From assembly GCF_001294625.1 (NCBI RefSeq), contig NZ_CP012677.1:2232001-2296000 (forward strand): a stretch of 64,000 nt of DNA. The letters are read 5' to 3'. The translations under genes were made by a program, and so were the position numbers. Below the pieces are notes generated by a model. It made no database searches. It was not told where the DNA came from and was given only the letters and a program-made list of their open reading frames with translations. Below, piece after piece: positions 8,565 through 17,814 of the stretch. The stretch's first letter is position 1; each line of letters opens with the position of its first letter. The DNA comes from Arthrobacter alpinus. GTDB taxonomy: Bacteria > Actinomycetota > Actinomycetes > Actinomycetales > Micrococcaceae.

Positions 8565-10829
8565 CTACTTGAACGCTGCGCTAATCAAGTCACGCGTCGC
8601 GGAGACGATCGTGACCTGGCCGTCGGCGGTCGGCGGGATGTACATCACGACCGGTTCCGCAAAGCCAACCACCACGCCAGTGGCGGACTCCTGCCCACCA
8701 GCCAAGGCAGCTGCTGCAGGGCTGGGCACGTTGACTTTGGCATCCTGCTTGGGTGTGGAATCCACGGAGAAGGTGTACCCCACCACCACCATGGCGCCGC
8801 CGTCGGCAGTGCGCATGGCAAATGTCAACTTGTCGTCGGCCTTGTGGGTGAACACCACGGTGGCGTCCTTGGAATCCTCCAAAGTCTTGGCCTGATATGC
8901 AGCCACATCGGTGGTGTAGACGCTCTCCTTGAAGCTCGCCTTCCACTTGCTGTCGGCCGTGATCAGGCTGTCACTCAATCCGGCCACAGCATCCTTGGGG
9001 CTCATCAACAAGCCGGTGGCTGAATCCAAGGGCACGCTGGCGGAGCCTTCCTTGTCCACGGCAGGGAAAGTCTGTCCGGGCAACAACGGGGACGCCGTCA
9101 CGAGTTTGTATTGTTCGCGCGGACTGTTCTGCACCAGTGTGAGCAACTGCGGCAGGGGGTTGTTCTCGCCCTGGGTCACAAACATCGCCGTCCGCGGCCA
9201 TGTCAAAGTCGTTGGCACGACCCTGGCCAGCAATCTAGAGCTATTGACAGGCTGCGGCGCAGCTTCGGTGTCCACGGTGGAGCGGATCTTGTAGTTGGCC
9301 GCACGGGATGCCAGTGCCAAGCCTGCAACGCGGGAGTCAAGCTCCGTGGCGTTCTTGGCGTTATCTCCCGTGGCCACCGCTGTGGCCACGGAGGTGGCAA
9401 TACGCTGCACCTGGCTTTCCAACAGCGTCGGAAAACCAGCCTTCTGTGCTTTCGCGGGCGCTGATGCTGTGGCCGACGGCGTGGCGCTGGCTGCCGTTTC
9501 GGGAGCCGTGCTGGGGGTGGCGTCCTCGGCTACTGCCGGGCCCATACTGCCTGCCAGCAGGATGGCTGTCAGTGCCGCACCCCACCGTGCCTTCACCGAC
9601 ATGGCCTTCACCGACATGCCCATCATTTTTCCTGGTGTCCTTGCAGGTGGCCCGTCCGTGGCGGGCGGAAGAGAAAATTCAGCCTTCCCGGGGTTCCTAG
9701 GCTTCCGCGGCTTCCTGCCGGCGCCTTTCCCCTTGGCGGGGCTGGTGTCGGCGCCTTCGGCCGGTTTGCCCTCCTGGCCGCCACTGGAATCATTGTCAAG
9801 GCCAGTGCCGTTCCCGGAGGGGCCGTCGGGCGTGTTGTCGGGGTCATTTTTTGAATCATCTTCCGGGGCATCCGTGCCCTCGGCAGGGGACTCTTCGGCT
9901 CCCGCGACCTCGCCGACAACCTCGCCGCTGGCCACCTCCGCAGTTACGGCATCAAAAACACCTGTGGGCAAGGACGCCGCAGCGCCGGGGTGCACCGGCG
10001 TATCGTCGCGGTCCGCCCCGGTACTCTCGGGGTCGCTGTGACCGGCAATCGCTTCCCGCTCGGCGCTGTGCAACGCGGAGATGGTGGAGTGCTGGGTCGG
10101 TGCGCCGTCGTTGCCAGCATTTTCCTTCGCCGCAACTATCTTTGCCACTGCCATGGCGCCTGTTGCGGGATCCGAGGGAGCCTTGCCTGCCGTACGACGT
10201 CCGGCTGTGGCCACCTGTGGCTTGCGCGGGGCAACCCACAGCATCAGGGCCGCCAGCGCGAGCAGCACCGAGCCGATGATCATCAACGGCACCGCCCACG
10301 GGGTCGCTGTGTCATTGGTCTTCGTCAGTGAAATATCTGTGGGAGCAGGTGCTGTTCCATCGGAGGAGAGCAAAAGCGCCCAGTCCCCGTGCCCCGGGCT
10401 CTCCCACGTGTAGCTGAGTTCACCGGTGGCCTTTTCCTCGCTGACCCACATGTCAGATCCAGCGGGATTGGGAACAGTTTCTGCGCCTGTCTTGCTCTCT
10501 GTGGTCAGCGCCGAAAAATCGCCGTTGGCACCGGTCACCGTGGTGTGTGCGGCATCGCCAACCCAGCCGGAAATATCGGCTTGCTGCCCAACGGCCAGCT
10601 GGATGGGCCCGGCCGACTTGATGGTCAAGGTGAACTTTCCATCAGCGGTGGCCAGCACTTCCGGAGAGATAACTGTCAGCGGCGCTGCCGCAACAGTGTC
10701 ACCCACCGTTGCCGTGACAGTGGCAGGGGGTAGCCAAACAGTGCGCTGTCCTATCCCTAATCCCAGAACAAGCAGGCCCAATATAGCCAACACAATTGCA
10801 ATCTTTGAACGCAAGTACATACCTAACAT
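8565..10829 (-). CDS. large membrane-anchored exported protein of unknown function
   Basis: A 754-residue protein I cannot place in a family. Residues 8-28 are a transmembrane or signal-anchor segment (IAIVLAILGLLVLGLG). About 35-170 form an extracytoplasmic beta-rich-looking domain. A second transmembrane segment lies near 175-197, then about 200 residues of acidic Ala/Pro/Gly/Ser low complexity ending in a basic patch (KGAGRKPRKPRNPGK). A third hydrophobic segment near 415-435 (ALTAILLAGSMGPAVA) ends with an AxA-like site as a signal peptide would. About 480-754 form a second probably exported domain. Two signal-like segments in one chain suggest a fusion of two exported proteins. DNA at 9589-9617 has a 15-base tandem duplication just before that third segment (MSVKA repeated). 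The divergent neighbour is a PerM-like permease. Confidence 0.75.
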   Translation of the reverse strand: MLGMYLRSKIAIVLAILGLLVLGLGIGQRTVWLPPATVTATVGDTVAAAPLTVISPEVLATADGKFTLTIKSAGPIQLAVGQQADISGWVGDAAHTTVTGANGDFSALTTESKTGAETVPNPAGSDMWVSEEKATGELSYTWESPGHGDWALLLSSDGTAPAPTDISLTKTNDTATPWAVPLMIIGSVLLALAALMLWVAPRKPQVATAGRRTAGKAPSDPATGAMAVAKIVAAKENAGNDGAPTQHSTISALHSAEREAIAGHSDPESTGADRDDTPVHPGAAASLPTGVFDAVTAEVASGEVVGEVAGAEESPAEGTDAPEDDSKNDPDNTPDGPSGNGTGLDNDSSGGQEGKPAEGADTSPAKGKGAGRKPRKPRNPGKAEFSLPPATDGPPARTPGKMMGMSVKAMSVKARWGAALTAILLAGSMGPAVAEDATPSTAPETAASATPSATASAPAKAQKAGFPTLLESQVQRIATSVATAVATGDNAKNATELDSRVAGLALASRAANYKIRSTVDTEAAPQPVNSSRLLARVVPTTLTWPRTAMFVTQGENNPLPQLLTLVQNSPREQYKLVTASPLLPGQTFPAVDKEGSASVPLDSATGLLMSPKDAVAGLSDSLITADSKWKASFKESVYTTDVAAYQAKTLEDSKDATVVFTHKADDKLTFAMRTADGGAMVVVGYTFSVDSTPKQDAKVNVPSPAAAALAGGQESATGVVVGFAEPVVMYIPPTADGQVTIVSATRDLISAAFK

Positions 10830-10931
10830 CGGCGGAAAACTACTTTCATCGTCTCCTCAAGGGTAACCGAATCGTTATCTTTGAGGGTGTTTGAGAGTCA
10901 AATCTCACTCTTAGCGATACTTTGTGCTCCT

Positions 10932-10975
10932 GCCATTTTGTCGGAACCCACGGAAACCCACCCGCCCAAAATGGC
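10932..10975. promoter_or_regulatory. inverted repeat in divergent intergenic region
   Basis: GCCATTTTG (10932-10940) and CAAAATGGC (10967-10975) are perfect inverted 9-mers separated by 26 bases, between the divergent exported-protein and permease genes. The distance suits either two half-sites for a regulator or a hairpin in the permease leader RNA. The permease reading frame stays open through it, so it could also be coding if an upstream start is used. Confidence 0.3.
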
Positions 10976-11070
10976 TCTTGGTGAGCAAACGCGCTGGTAA
11001 TGTCAAGTCACCAAGAACGAGCGGGGTCAGATTTTCCGCTCGTGCCACCCGGACACGAAGGCAGCCTTCC

Positions 11071-12405
11071 TTGAGCTCCCCCCACGAATCAGAAGTACCT
11101 GAGCCCGGTACCCCCGTTGTTCCCCCAGACGTGGACTCCGCTACCGACCATGGTGCTGAAGCTGAACGCCCTGCCCTTCCCGTAGTCCCGCAGGAAGCCC
11201 CGGAAAGCCCCCCACGCCACGGGCGCTTGCAGTCATGGATCATGGACAAGATCAGGCAACCAGTGCCCGGCGCCCAACCCCGTGTCCGGTTCGACCTCCC
11301 CGTTGAAGCCGCAGGTACAACAAGCGGAGCCCCGGAACCCACCGACCATGAACCCGCGGCAGCCGGGAGCATGTTCCGGCACCCTATTTACTTTGGCTTT
11401 ATGGGTACGGTCGGTGTTGGCATTGCCTTGTTCCTGAGTTACATACTGGCGAACACAGAGTCGCTGCTGCTGTGGATAGTCACTGCGTTGTTCATAGCAT
11501 TGGGTCTGGATCCAGTGGTGCGCTGGCTGGAACGGCGCAAGGTCCCGCGCCCCCTCGGCATCGTACTGGTCCTGGGTGCACTTCTGGGCCTGGTGGCCAT
11601 CTTCTTTGCCACGCTGATTCCCACCATCGTTGAGCAGACCACCCAGCTTGTCACCAAAGCTCCGGGATGGATCAACGATTTTCTGAACTCCAACTTCTTC
11701 CGGCAGCTGGACGTCGAGTACCACGTGCTGGACACCATCAACGAACAGGTTGCAAAGTTCTTCCAGAACGCCCAGGCAGTGGGTGGCATCTTTGGCGGCG
11801 TGTTGGGTGTTGGCACCACCATCGCCAATGCCCTCTTCGGGACCTTGATCGTCCTGGTCCTGAGCCTGTATTTCCTGGCTTCGATGCCCGGCATCAAAAA
11901 GTGGGGATACCGCTTGGCGCCGCGCTCACGCCGGGCACGCGTGGAAGAGCTGAGTGAGGAAATCACCCGTGGCGTCGGCAACTACGTGATCGGCCAAGTG
12001 TGTGTGGCAGCGCTCAATGCGTCGTTCGCTTTCATCCTCATGACCATTTTGAATGTTCCCTACAGCGTCTTGCTGGCGTTCATTGTCGCCCTGCTGGCGT
12101 TCATCCCGTTGGTGGGCGGCATGTTGGCGGCCGTGGTGGTCATTGCGGTGAGCCTGACAGGTGGCTGGCAGACAGCCCTTATCTACGCCATTTGCTACAT
12201 CGCCTACCTGCAGTTTGAGGCTTACTTTGTGTCGCCGCGTGTCATGCAAAAAGCAGTCGCCGTCCCGGGCGCCGTGGCCGTCATTTCGGTGATTGCCGGT
12301 GGCAGTTTGCTCGGTGTCCTGGGCGCCTTGATCGCTATCCCCACCGCCGCAGCAGTGATGTTGTTGGTGCGGGAAGTCTTCATCGCCAGGCAAGACAAGA
12401 ACTAG
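11071..12405 (+). CDS. AI-2E/PerM-family transporter
   Basis: A membrane protein of the AI-2E transporter (formerly UPF0118/PerM) family with about eight hydrophobic segments. There is a pair near the start of the membrane domain (IYFGFMGTVGVGIALFLSYI, then LLLWIVTALFIALGLDPVV). The conserved VRWLERRKVPRPLGI loop follows, and the C-terminal part carries the family GGMLAAVVVIAV and GGSLLGVLGALIAIPTAA segments. The N-terminal 110 residues are a Pro/Glu-rich cytoplasmic tail. I choose the TTG at 11071 because a GAAGG lies 9 bases upstream and the product begins with a typical tail. Starts at GTG 10924 or 10981 in the same frame are alternatives. Members export small organic compounds or act in ion exchange; no substrate can be assigned. 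Its stop codon overlaps the convergent hydrolase stop. Confidence 0.85.
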   Translation: MSSPHESEVPEPGTPVVPPDVDSATDHGAEAERPALPVVPQEAPESPPRHGRLQSWIMDKIRQPVPGAQPRVRFDLPVEAAGTTSGAPEPTDHEPAAAGSMFRHPIYFGFMGTVGVGIALFLSYILANTESLLLWIVTALFIALGLDPVVRWLERRKVPRPLGIVLVLGALLGLVAIFFATLIPTIVEQTTQLVTKAPGWINDFLNSNFFRQLDVEYHVLDTINEQVAKFFQNAQAVGGIFGGVLGVGTTIANALFGTLIVLVLSLYFLASMPGIKKWGYRLAPRSRRARVEELSEEITRGVGNYVIGQVCVAALNASFAFILMTILNVPYSVLLAFIVALLAFIPLVGGMLAAVVVIAVSLTGGWQTALIYAICYIAYLQFEAYFVSPRVMQKAVAVPGAVAVISVIAGGSLLGVLGALIAIPTAAAVMLLVREVFIARQDKN

Positions 12406-13193
12406 GCGGGTAGCACCGCTACCGGGCCCTGCCATTGCACGGGAAGGTCCATGGCGGCCCCCAGCACCGTCGAGGCGATCTCATTTAAGGCACGTGCCGC
12501 GTACTTCTCACCCACCCAGAGGTGTTTAGCACCGGCCACAGCCACCAGGTGTGCCTGCGGGATAGCGGCAAAGCGTTCCGCGGCGGCTGCCGGTTGCAGG
12601 TAGTCGTCAAATTCGGGCACCAGGACCGTCAGGGGTTTGCCAAGCTCTGCCCACAAGGCCAGGTCGCTGTCACCAGCCCTGTGAAGCGGCGGCGAGAGCA
12701 GAACGGCGCCTTCTACTGCCTGCGCCACGGGTGCCAGCGCCCCGTACTTCAAGACCAGCTCGGTACCAAAGGACCAGCCCACCAGCCACCTGTTCGGCAG
12801 CCCCCGGTCCACAGCAAATTGCACGGCAGCGGCAACATCCAAACGCTCGGCATCGCCCTCACCGAAGACCCCATCGCTGGTCCCCCTCGGGGAGGTTGTG
12901 CCGCGGGTGTTGAAACGCAGTACGGCAATCCCTGCCAGGGCCGGCAACCTGTAGGAGGCCTTCTTGAACACATGCGAGTCCATGAAGCCGCCGTGGGTGG
13001 GCAGCGGGTGGAGGGTGATCAACGTGGCCCGCACAACGCCGTCGGCCGGAAGTGCCAGCTCACCGACCAAGGTGAGCCCGTCGGCGGTCCTCAATTCAAT
13101 GTTCTCCCGATGTGCGGGCAAGATGGTGGATGCCCGGATGGCACTGGGTGTTCCGGGATCGACAAAGTCAAGGGATGCAGGGTCAAAAGCCAT
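12402..13193 (-). CDS. alpha/beta hydrolase
   Basis: A 263-residue alpha/beta hydrolase. The nucleophile elbow is GWSFGTE (Ser in GxSxG). The oxyanion region follows TLHPLPTHGGFMDS, and the late His is in GAKHLWVGEKYA. The sequence resembles dienelactone-hydrolase-like or KANL3/Tex30-type serine hydrolases. Substrate unknown. The start at 13193 (MAFDPASLDF) is chosen over the longer open frame to 13292, which would run through the small zinc-ribbon gene. Its stop shares the CTAG palindrome 12402-12405 with the convergent permease gene. Confidence 0.82.
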   Translation of the reverse strand: MAFDPASLDFVDPGTPSAIRASTILPAHRENIELRTADGLTLVGELALPADGVVRATLITLHPLPTHGGFMDSHVFKKASYRLPALAGIAVLRFNTRGTTSPRGTSDGVFGEGDAERLDVAAAVQFAVDRGLPNRWLVGWSFGTELVLKYGALAPVAQAVEGAVLLSPPLHRAGDSDLALWAELGKPLTVLVPEFDDYLQPAAAAERFAAIPQAHLVAVAGAKHLWVGEKYAARALNEIASTVLGAAMDLPVQWQGPVAVLPA

Positions 13194-13203
13194 GCCTTCA
13201 ACC

Positions 13204-13530
13204 CTATCTGTACCGGTAGCTGCGCGTGCGCCAGCAGTTACTGTGCCAGTGCCTGCGCTCCCGCAATCCGGCTTCGGCCCCAAACATGGCATCTTCTTGC
13301 CACACCACTACGTGGGCCACGCCCGGGACCACGGAGCGGTGGCACCCCGGGCAGGTGTAGACCTTTTGCGCATTCTGGGCTGTGATGGTCCGTACCGCCC
13401 ACTCCCCGTCGGGTGCGGATTCGCGCTGGGGAATGCCAAGCCGAGCCCGCTCCAGCTCAGGCTCCGGCTCGGCAGCGTTCCCTCCTGAAAAGGAGGTACG
13501 ACGGCGGCGCGGATGGTTTGAGCGGGGCAT
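13204..13530 (-). CDS. small zinc-ribbon-like protein, often labelled 'ATP/GTP-binding protein'
   Basis: A 108-residue basic protein beginning MPRSNHPRRRRTSF. A CPGC pair near residue 73 and the later HWHSNCW segment give a Cys2-His-Cys set that looks like a structural zinc site. The N-terminus is Arg-rich and the C-terminus ends RTRSYRYR. Orthologues occur across actinobacteria beside nucS, usually carrying the uninformative name 'ATP/GTP-binding protein', but I see no Walker motif. It is divergent from nucS and shares its promoter region. A nucleic-acid-binding role is a guess from the charge and zinc motif. Confidence 0.72.
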   Translation of the reverse strand: MPRSNHPRRRRTSFSGGNAAEPEPELERARLGIPQRESAPDGEWAVRTITAQNAQKVYTCPGCHRSVVPGVAHVVVWQEDAMFGAEAGLRERRHWHSNCWRTRSYRYR

Positions 13531-13635
13531 CGTTCCATTGTGCCGCACCGGTCAGCCCGCGGCGAACCTGGGTAACTATCCCCGCGATGACCAGTGGCGA
13601 ACCAAGCGCTCCGCCCAGCGGCTAAAGTGGGAGGC

Positions 13636-14331
13636 GTGCGTTTAGTGATTGCCAAGTGCTCCGTCGACTACGTCGGACGCCTCAAAGCCCATCTTCCCCT
13701 GGCCGTTCGCCTCTTAGTTCTTAAGGCCGACGGTTCTGTTCTTGTCCACTCCGACGGCGGCTCCTACAAGCCGTTGAACTGGATGAGCCCACCGGCCAAC
13801 ATGCGGACCCTCAGCCCCGACGACGTCGATCTTGAGACCGGCGTCGTCGAGCAGTGGATAGTGCAATCTGCCAAGACCGACGACCGACTGATCATCAACA
13901 TCTACGAACACATCAGCGACTCCAGCCATGACCTTGGCGTGGATCCGGGCCTGATCAAGGACGGTGTGGAGGCCGATCTGCAACGCCTGCTGGCCGCCCA
14001 GATTGACCTGTTGGGCGATGGCTACACCTTAATCCGCCGTGAGTACTTCACGGCGATCGGCCCCGTGGACATTCTGGCCAGGGACGCCAAGGGCGCCACG
14101 GTAGCCATCGAGCTAAAGCGCCGCGGCGACATCGACGGCGTGGAGCAGCTCACCCGGTACCTGGAGCTGCTCAACCGGGACCCGCTACTGGCACCGGTGC
14201 GCGGCATCTTTGCCGCCCAACAGATCAAACCGCAGGCACGGGTTTTGGCCACCGACAGGGGAATTGAGTGCAAAACCCTTGATTACGACGCCATGCGCGG
14301 CGTCGATGACAGCGAGACACGCCTGTTCTAG
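13636..14331 (+). CDS. nucS: mismatch-specific endonuclease NucS/EndoMS
   Basis: A 231-residue RecB-like nuclease that cuts both strands at mispaired bases and provides the non-canonical mismatch repair of actinobacteria and many archaea. The N-terminal DNA-binding domain starts [15 protein letters not shown]. The C-terminal nuclease domain holds the catalytic set in [17 protein letters not shown] (the ExK) and the QLTRYLELL helix. The last residues (TRLF) resemble the C-terminal beta-clamp-binding tail described for NucS. The GTG at 13636 gives the family N-terminus; a GTG three codons earlier (13627) is nearly as good and has slightly better ribosome-binding-site spacing. No mutS or mutL is visible in the window. 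Confidence 0.94.
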   Translation: MRLVIAKCSVDYVGRLKAHLPLAVRLLVLKADGSVLVHSDGGSYKPLNWMSPPANMRTLSPDDVDLETGVVEQWIVQSAKTDDRLIINIYEHISDSSHDLGVDPGLIKDGVEADLQRLLAAQIDLLGDGYTLIRREYFTAIGPVDILARDAKGATVAIELKRRGDIDGVEQLTRYLELLNRDPLLAPVRGIFAAQQIKPQARVLATDRGIECKTLDYDAMRGVDDSETRLF

Positions 14332-14386
14332 CGGCTGCGCACCCTGGTCAAGCCCCGCAGGGCAGGATTTGGCTAGACTTACTGCC

Positions 14387-15637
14387 ATGACGCAATCCCA
14401 TGACACCGCCGCGCACCTGCCTATCAAACAACTGATTCACGGTTCCATCGTCACTGATCATGGGGTGATTGAAGGCGGCTTGCTGGCCATTGCCGGCGAC
14501 CGCATTGTCTATGCCGGCCGCGCCGACCATTTTGACGACCCGGACTTTGAGGCGGCCGACGTCGATGCCGCCAACGTTTTCGCCGTCCCAGCCGGACATA
14601 GGATCATTCCCGGACTCGTTGACGTACACAATCACGGCGGAAACGGCGGGGACTTCCCCAGCGGCAACGAGTCGTCGGCCCGCACCGCCGTGGAGTTCTT
14701 GCACCGTGCTGGAACCACCACCCTGCTGGCAAGTATGGTTACGGCCTCGCCCGAAGACCTCCTCAACGGCATCCGCCTCTACGCCCGGTTGACCGAGGAA
14801 GGTTTGCTGGCCGGCATCCATTTGGAAGGACCTTTCCTCTCCCACACTCGTTGCGGCGCCCAGAACCCGGCTTTCCTCCTGGAACCCGACCTTGAACTGG
14901 CAGCAGCCCTCATCGAGGCGGGCCAAGGGCACATCTGCACCATGACGTACGCCCCGGAACTGCCCGGTGCTGCCGATCTCGTGGATCTGCTCACCGCCCA
15001 CGGGATAACCCCGTCAGTTGGCCACACCGATTGCGACACCATCACGGCGTCAGAGTCCCTTGACCAGGCCCGTGAAGGTTTGGATTCCACCGGGTTCGAT
15101 GGAATCTCCGGACGGCCGACTGTCACCCACCTGTTCAACGGCATGCCTCCCATGCACCACCGCTCCCCCGGCCCGGTGGCCGCCTGTTTGCGGGCAGCCA
15201 AGGCCGGTCACGCCGCCGTCGAACTCGTCGCCGACAACACCCACCTTGACCCGGAAACCGTCAAGACCGTATTCGCGCTGGTGGGTGCCGAGAACATCCT
15301 GCTGGTCACGGACTCCATGGCCGCTGCCGGGCTGGCCGACGGCCAATACATGCTGGGGCCCTCCCCCGTCACCGTCAAGGACGGCGTGGCGACGCTGGAC
15401 GCCACCGGCTCGATTGCTGGCGGGACGGCCACATTGCTGGATGTGGTGCGGCGCACAGTGGGTGCCGGAGTCAAGTTCACCGACGCCCTGCACTCGGCAA
15501 CTGTTGTCCCGGCAGGGGTGCTGGGGCTGACCGACGAGGTTGGTTCGTTGCGCCGTGGGCTGCGCGCTGACGCCTTGATAGTGGACGGCGATTTGGTGCT
15601 CAAGCGTGTCATGCGCGCCGGGGAGTGGCTTAGCTAG
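14387..15637 (+). CDS. nagA: N-acetylglucosamine-6-phosphate deacetylase
   Basis: Removes acetate from GlcNAc-6-phosphate, giving the substrate of NagB. The 416-residue amidohydrolase has the metal site VDVHNHGG near residue 85, the Glu of IHLEGPFLS, the His of VGHTDCD, the substrate loop HLFNGMPPMHH, and the catalytic Asp of LVTDSMAAAG. The start at 14387 is chosen because the frame upstream runs back into nucS. It lies 55 bases after nucS and may be co-transcribed with it, although the functions are unrelated. nagB is about 10 kb away, so amino-sugar use is split over two loci. Confidence 0.95.
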   Translation: MTQSHDTAAHLPIKQLIHGSIVTDHGVIEGGLLAIAGDRIVYAGRADHFDDPDFEAADVDAANVFAVPAGHRIIPGLVDVHNHGGNGGDFPSGNESSARTAVEFLHRAGTTTLLASMVTASPEDLLNGIRLYARLTEEGLLAGIHLEGPFLSHTRCGAQNPAFLLEPDLELAAALIEAGQGHICTMTYAPELPGAADLVDLLTAHGITPSVGHTDCDTITASESLDQAREGLDSTGFDGISGRPTVTHLFNGMPPMHHRSPGPVAACLRAAKAGHAAVELVADNTHLDPETVKTVFALVGAENILLVTDSMAAAGLADGQYMLGPSPVTVKDGVATLDATGSIAGGTATLLDVVRRTVGAGVKFTDALHSATVVPAGVLGLTDEVGSLRRGLRADALIVDGDLVLKRVMRAGEWLS

Positions 15638-15678
15638 TCCCCTCCCGTGGTGAGTGAGCCTGGCGGGTTCTGGTGGTC

Positions 15679-17706
15679 TTAGTTGGTGGGGTTTTGTGTG
15701 CGGGGGATGCCGTGGTTGAGGCGGACGGTCCAGGCGCCTTGGTGTGTGAGGGTGTGGTGGGGGCCGCAGAGTGGTGCGGCGTTGTTGATGTTGCTTTCCC
15801 CGCCTTCGTACCAGGGCAGGATGTGGTGGGCTTCGGTCCAGGTTCCGGGTTTGGTGCAGTCGGGGAAGGTGCAGCCGAGGTCGCGGGCGAGCAGGATTTT
15901 GCGTTGTGGGGTGGTGAAGAGGCGTTGGGTGCGGCCGACGTTGAGGATCTCGCTGCCGTCGCCGAGGATGGTGCCGGTGATGTCGGCGTCGCAGAGGGTT
16001 TCGGCGAAGGCTGCTAGGGGTTGTGGGCCGCTGTAGGGGGCTAGTGCGATGCCCAGGGGTTCCCCGGCGGTGTTCTTGCGTTCGAGTTCGGTTTGGGTGG
16101 TGCTGATGAATACTTGGGGTCTGAGGCCGCCGGTGATCGGGAGTAGGCCGGTGCGGGCGGCGAGTTTGAGGCAGTCGATGAGCCCGTCGAGGAGTTTTTG
16201 TCCGTGGGTGCGTCGGTCGGTTACGGCTGGGTCGGTGGAGTGTGGATCGATGGGGTCTAGGCCGGGTAGGTCTTCTTCGCTGCCGGGTTCGGGCACGCTG
16301 GTGCCATTGAGTAGGTGTGGCCACGGACGGGCACCACGGTCCTGGGTGGTGTCAGGTCCGCCAGGGTTGTCAGGGCCGCCGCCGTTGTCAGGTCCGCCAG
16401 GGTTGTTGGGTGGGTGGTGGGGTGCGTGGATCGTGGACCAGTCCTTGTTGTCATTGATGGTGGGTTCCCACCCGGTGGTGAAGGGCTCCTGACTGCCGGG
16501 GCATGCCCATGCCGGGGCCGGGCCCTGCGAGGGTGGCGGCCAGCTCTCCGGGCCCATGCCGCCAACACCACCACCAGCACCACCAGAGTTGCCGGTGCCA
16601 GCATCAGCACCAGCGCCGTTGTCTGCGTCTGTGCCCGTGTTTGTGTTGAGGTTGGTGCGGATGAAGTCCGTGATGTCTATTTGTCCCGGTAGTGGCGGTT
16701 CCGGGGCGGGTGTGTGGCTGCCTGTGCCACCGCTGGTTCCTGCGGCACCATTGTCGGTTTCTGTGACGTCGTTGGTTCCGTCGGGGTTGATGTTGTTGAT
16801 GGGTGTGTGTTGGTTGGGGTTGGTGGCGGAGTCGATGCTGGCCAGCATGGTTTCGTATTGCAGGATGGTGAGATGGCCGTCGAAGCCGACCAGTCCGCGG
16901 CGGGGGCGGCGGAAGAAGATGCCTTGCTTGGCTAATAGTTCACCCTCGGTGGGGCGTTGCCCGTCGGGGTTTAGCAGGTTCACCGCTTGTAGGCCCAGGG
17001 GGCGTAGGAAGTCTGGGGGCTCTACCAGGGCGTAGCTGGTGAGGGTTTCCTCCAGTTCCCGGTCTGTGCCTTCCGGGATCTGGCCGGCTTGGGCTAGGTG
17101 GGTGGCTTCGTCGGTGAAGGAAGAGATGATCAGTGCCTGCTCGAGTGAGACGTCTCCGGCAAAGAATGCTGCTGCGAGCACCGGCTGTGTCGGGGCTGTG
17201 ATGGTGCCGGTCAAACCATCGGTGGCGGGCAGGAGGTGCTCGGCTAGGCGGAGCCGGCGGTGGGCTTCGCCCCGGCCCAGTTTCAAGGAGCTGGTCAGTA
17301 GCTCTGCCGGGGTCCGGAAGCCGTCTTTGTCGTACCGGCCGGCCCGGACCCGGTCCGCGAGGTCCGCGGCGGCCTGCACCCCCAGCCCGGCCAGGAGCCG
17401 GGAGAGATGTTCGAGGGTTTGTGCCCAATCCATGGACTCGGTATCGCTGAGCGCACCCAACTCCAACCCGAACGGGGCCCGCCCGACCCCCGAGGACCCC
17501 TCAGCCATGCTGGCAGGAGCGGTGGCAGGCGCAGTGGCAGGGCCAGTGCTTGCAGGAGCCGTGGCAGGGCCAGTGCCTGCAAAGCTCGGGGTGGCCGTTC
17601 GGGCTAGGGCCGTGGCAAGGGCCAGTAATTGGTGGATGTGCCCACCAATACCAGTGCCGCTACCTGTGGATCCGGGATAACCCGGCCTCCCTGCCGTTGC
17701 TTCCAT
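15679..17706 (-). CDS. HNH endonuclease with DUF222 domain, first copy
   Basis: About 675 residues. A DUF222/13E12-repeat domain occupies residues roughly 90-300. An extended low-complexity Asn/Asp/Gly/Thr-rich insert follows, which includes repeated GGPDN units. A C-terminal HNH nuclease motif has CTFPDC, AHHILPW, NNAAPLCGPHH and THQG. The zinc-like CxxC pairs and the catalytic His of the HNH are all present. These proteins are multicopy in actinobacteria; function is unclear and they are often called 13E12 repeats. The start at 17706 (MEATAGRPGY) is provisional; a GTG in the same frame a few codons upstream is possible. The N-terminal Pro/Ala/Thr repeats (about residues 40-65) are also low-complexity. 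Confidence 0.8.
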   Translation of the reverse strand: MEATAGRPGYPGSTGSGTGIGGHIHQLLALATALARTATPSFAGTGPATAPASTGPATAPATAPASMAEGSSGVGRAPFGLELGALSDTESMDWAQTLEHLSRLLAGLGVQAAADLADRVRAGRYDKDGFRTPAELLTSSLKLGRGEAHRRLRLAEHLLPATDGLTGTITAPTQPVLAAAFFAGDVSLEQALIISSFTDEATHLAQAGQIPEGTDRELEETLTSYALVEPPDFLRPLGLQAVNLLNPDGQRPTEGELLAKQGIFFRRPRRGLVGFDGHLTILQYETMLASIDSATNPNQHTPINNINPDGTNDVTETDNGAAGTSGGTGSHTPAPEPPLPGQIDITDFIRTNLNTNTGTDADNGAGADAGTGNSGGAGGGVGGMGPESWPPPSQGPAPAWACPGSQEPFTTGWEPTINDNKDWSTIHAPHHPPNNPGGPDNGGGPDNPGGPDTTQDRGARPWPHLLNGTSVPEPGSEEDLPGLDPIDPHSTDPAVTDRRTHGQKLLDGLIDCLKLAARTGLLPITGGLRPQVFISTTQTELERKNTAGEPLGIALAPYSGPQPLAAFAETLCDADITGTILGDGSEILNVGRTQRLFTTPQRKILLARDLGCTFPDCTKPGTWTEAHHILPWYEGGESNINNAAPLCGPHHTLTHQGAWTVRLNHGIPRTQNPTN

Positions 17707-17814
17707 ACCCCTAGCTTTACCGGCACCCACCGACACTATTAGAAGATTAATACCAGAAAGTGGACAACTACCCACAATTACTAGCATGTGGAGGAACCAC
17801 TAAGGAAAACCGGC

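Noticed and set aside
15050-16324. Arg/Pro-rich 424-codon minus-strand frame across nagA and HNH
   Set aside because: Composition is that of a shifted GC-rich frame (Arg, Pro, His), and it overlaps two genes with recognisable motifs.
16330-16410. Possible CRISPR-like repeats (GTCAGGTCCGCCAGGGTTGTC)
   Set aside because: The repeats are irregular, part of a coding low-complexity GGPDN array, and no spacers or cas genes exist nearby.
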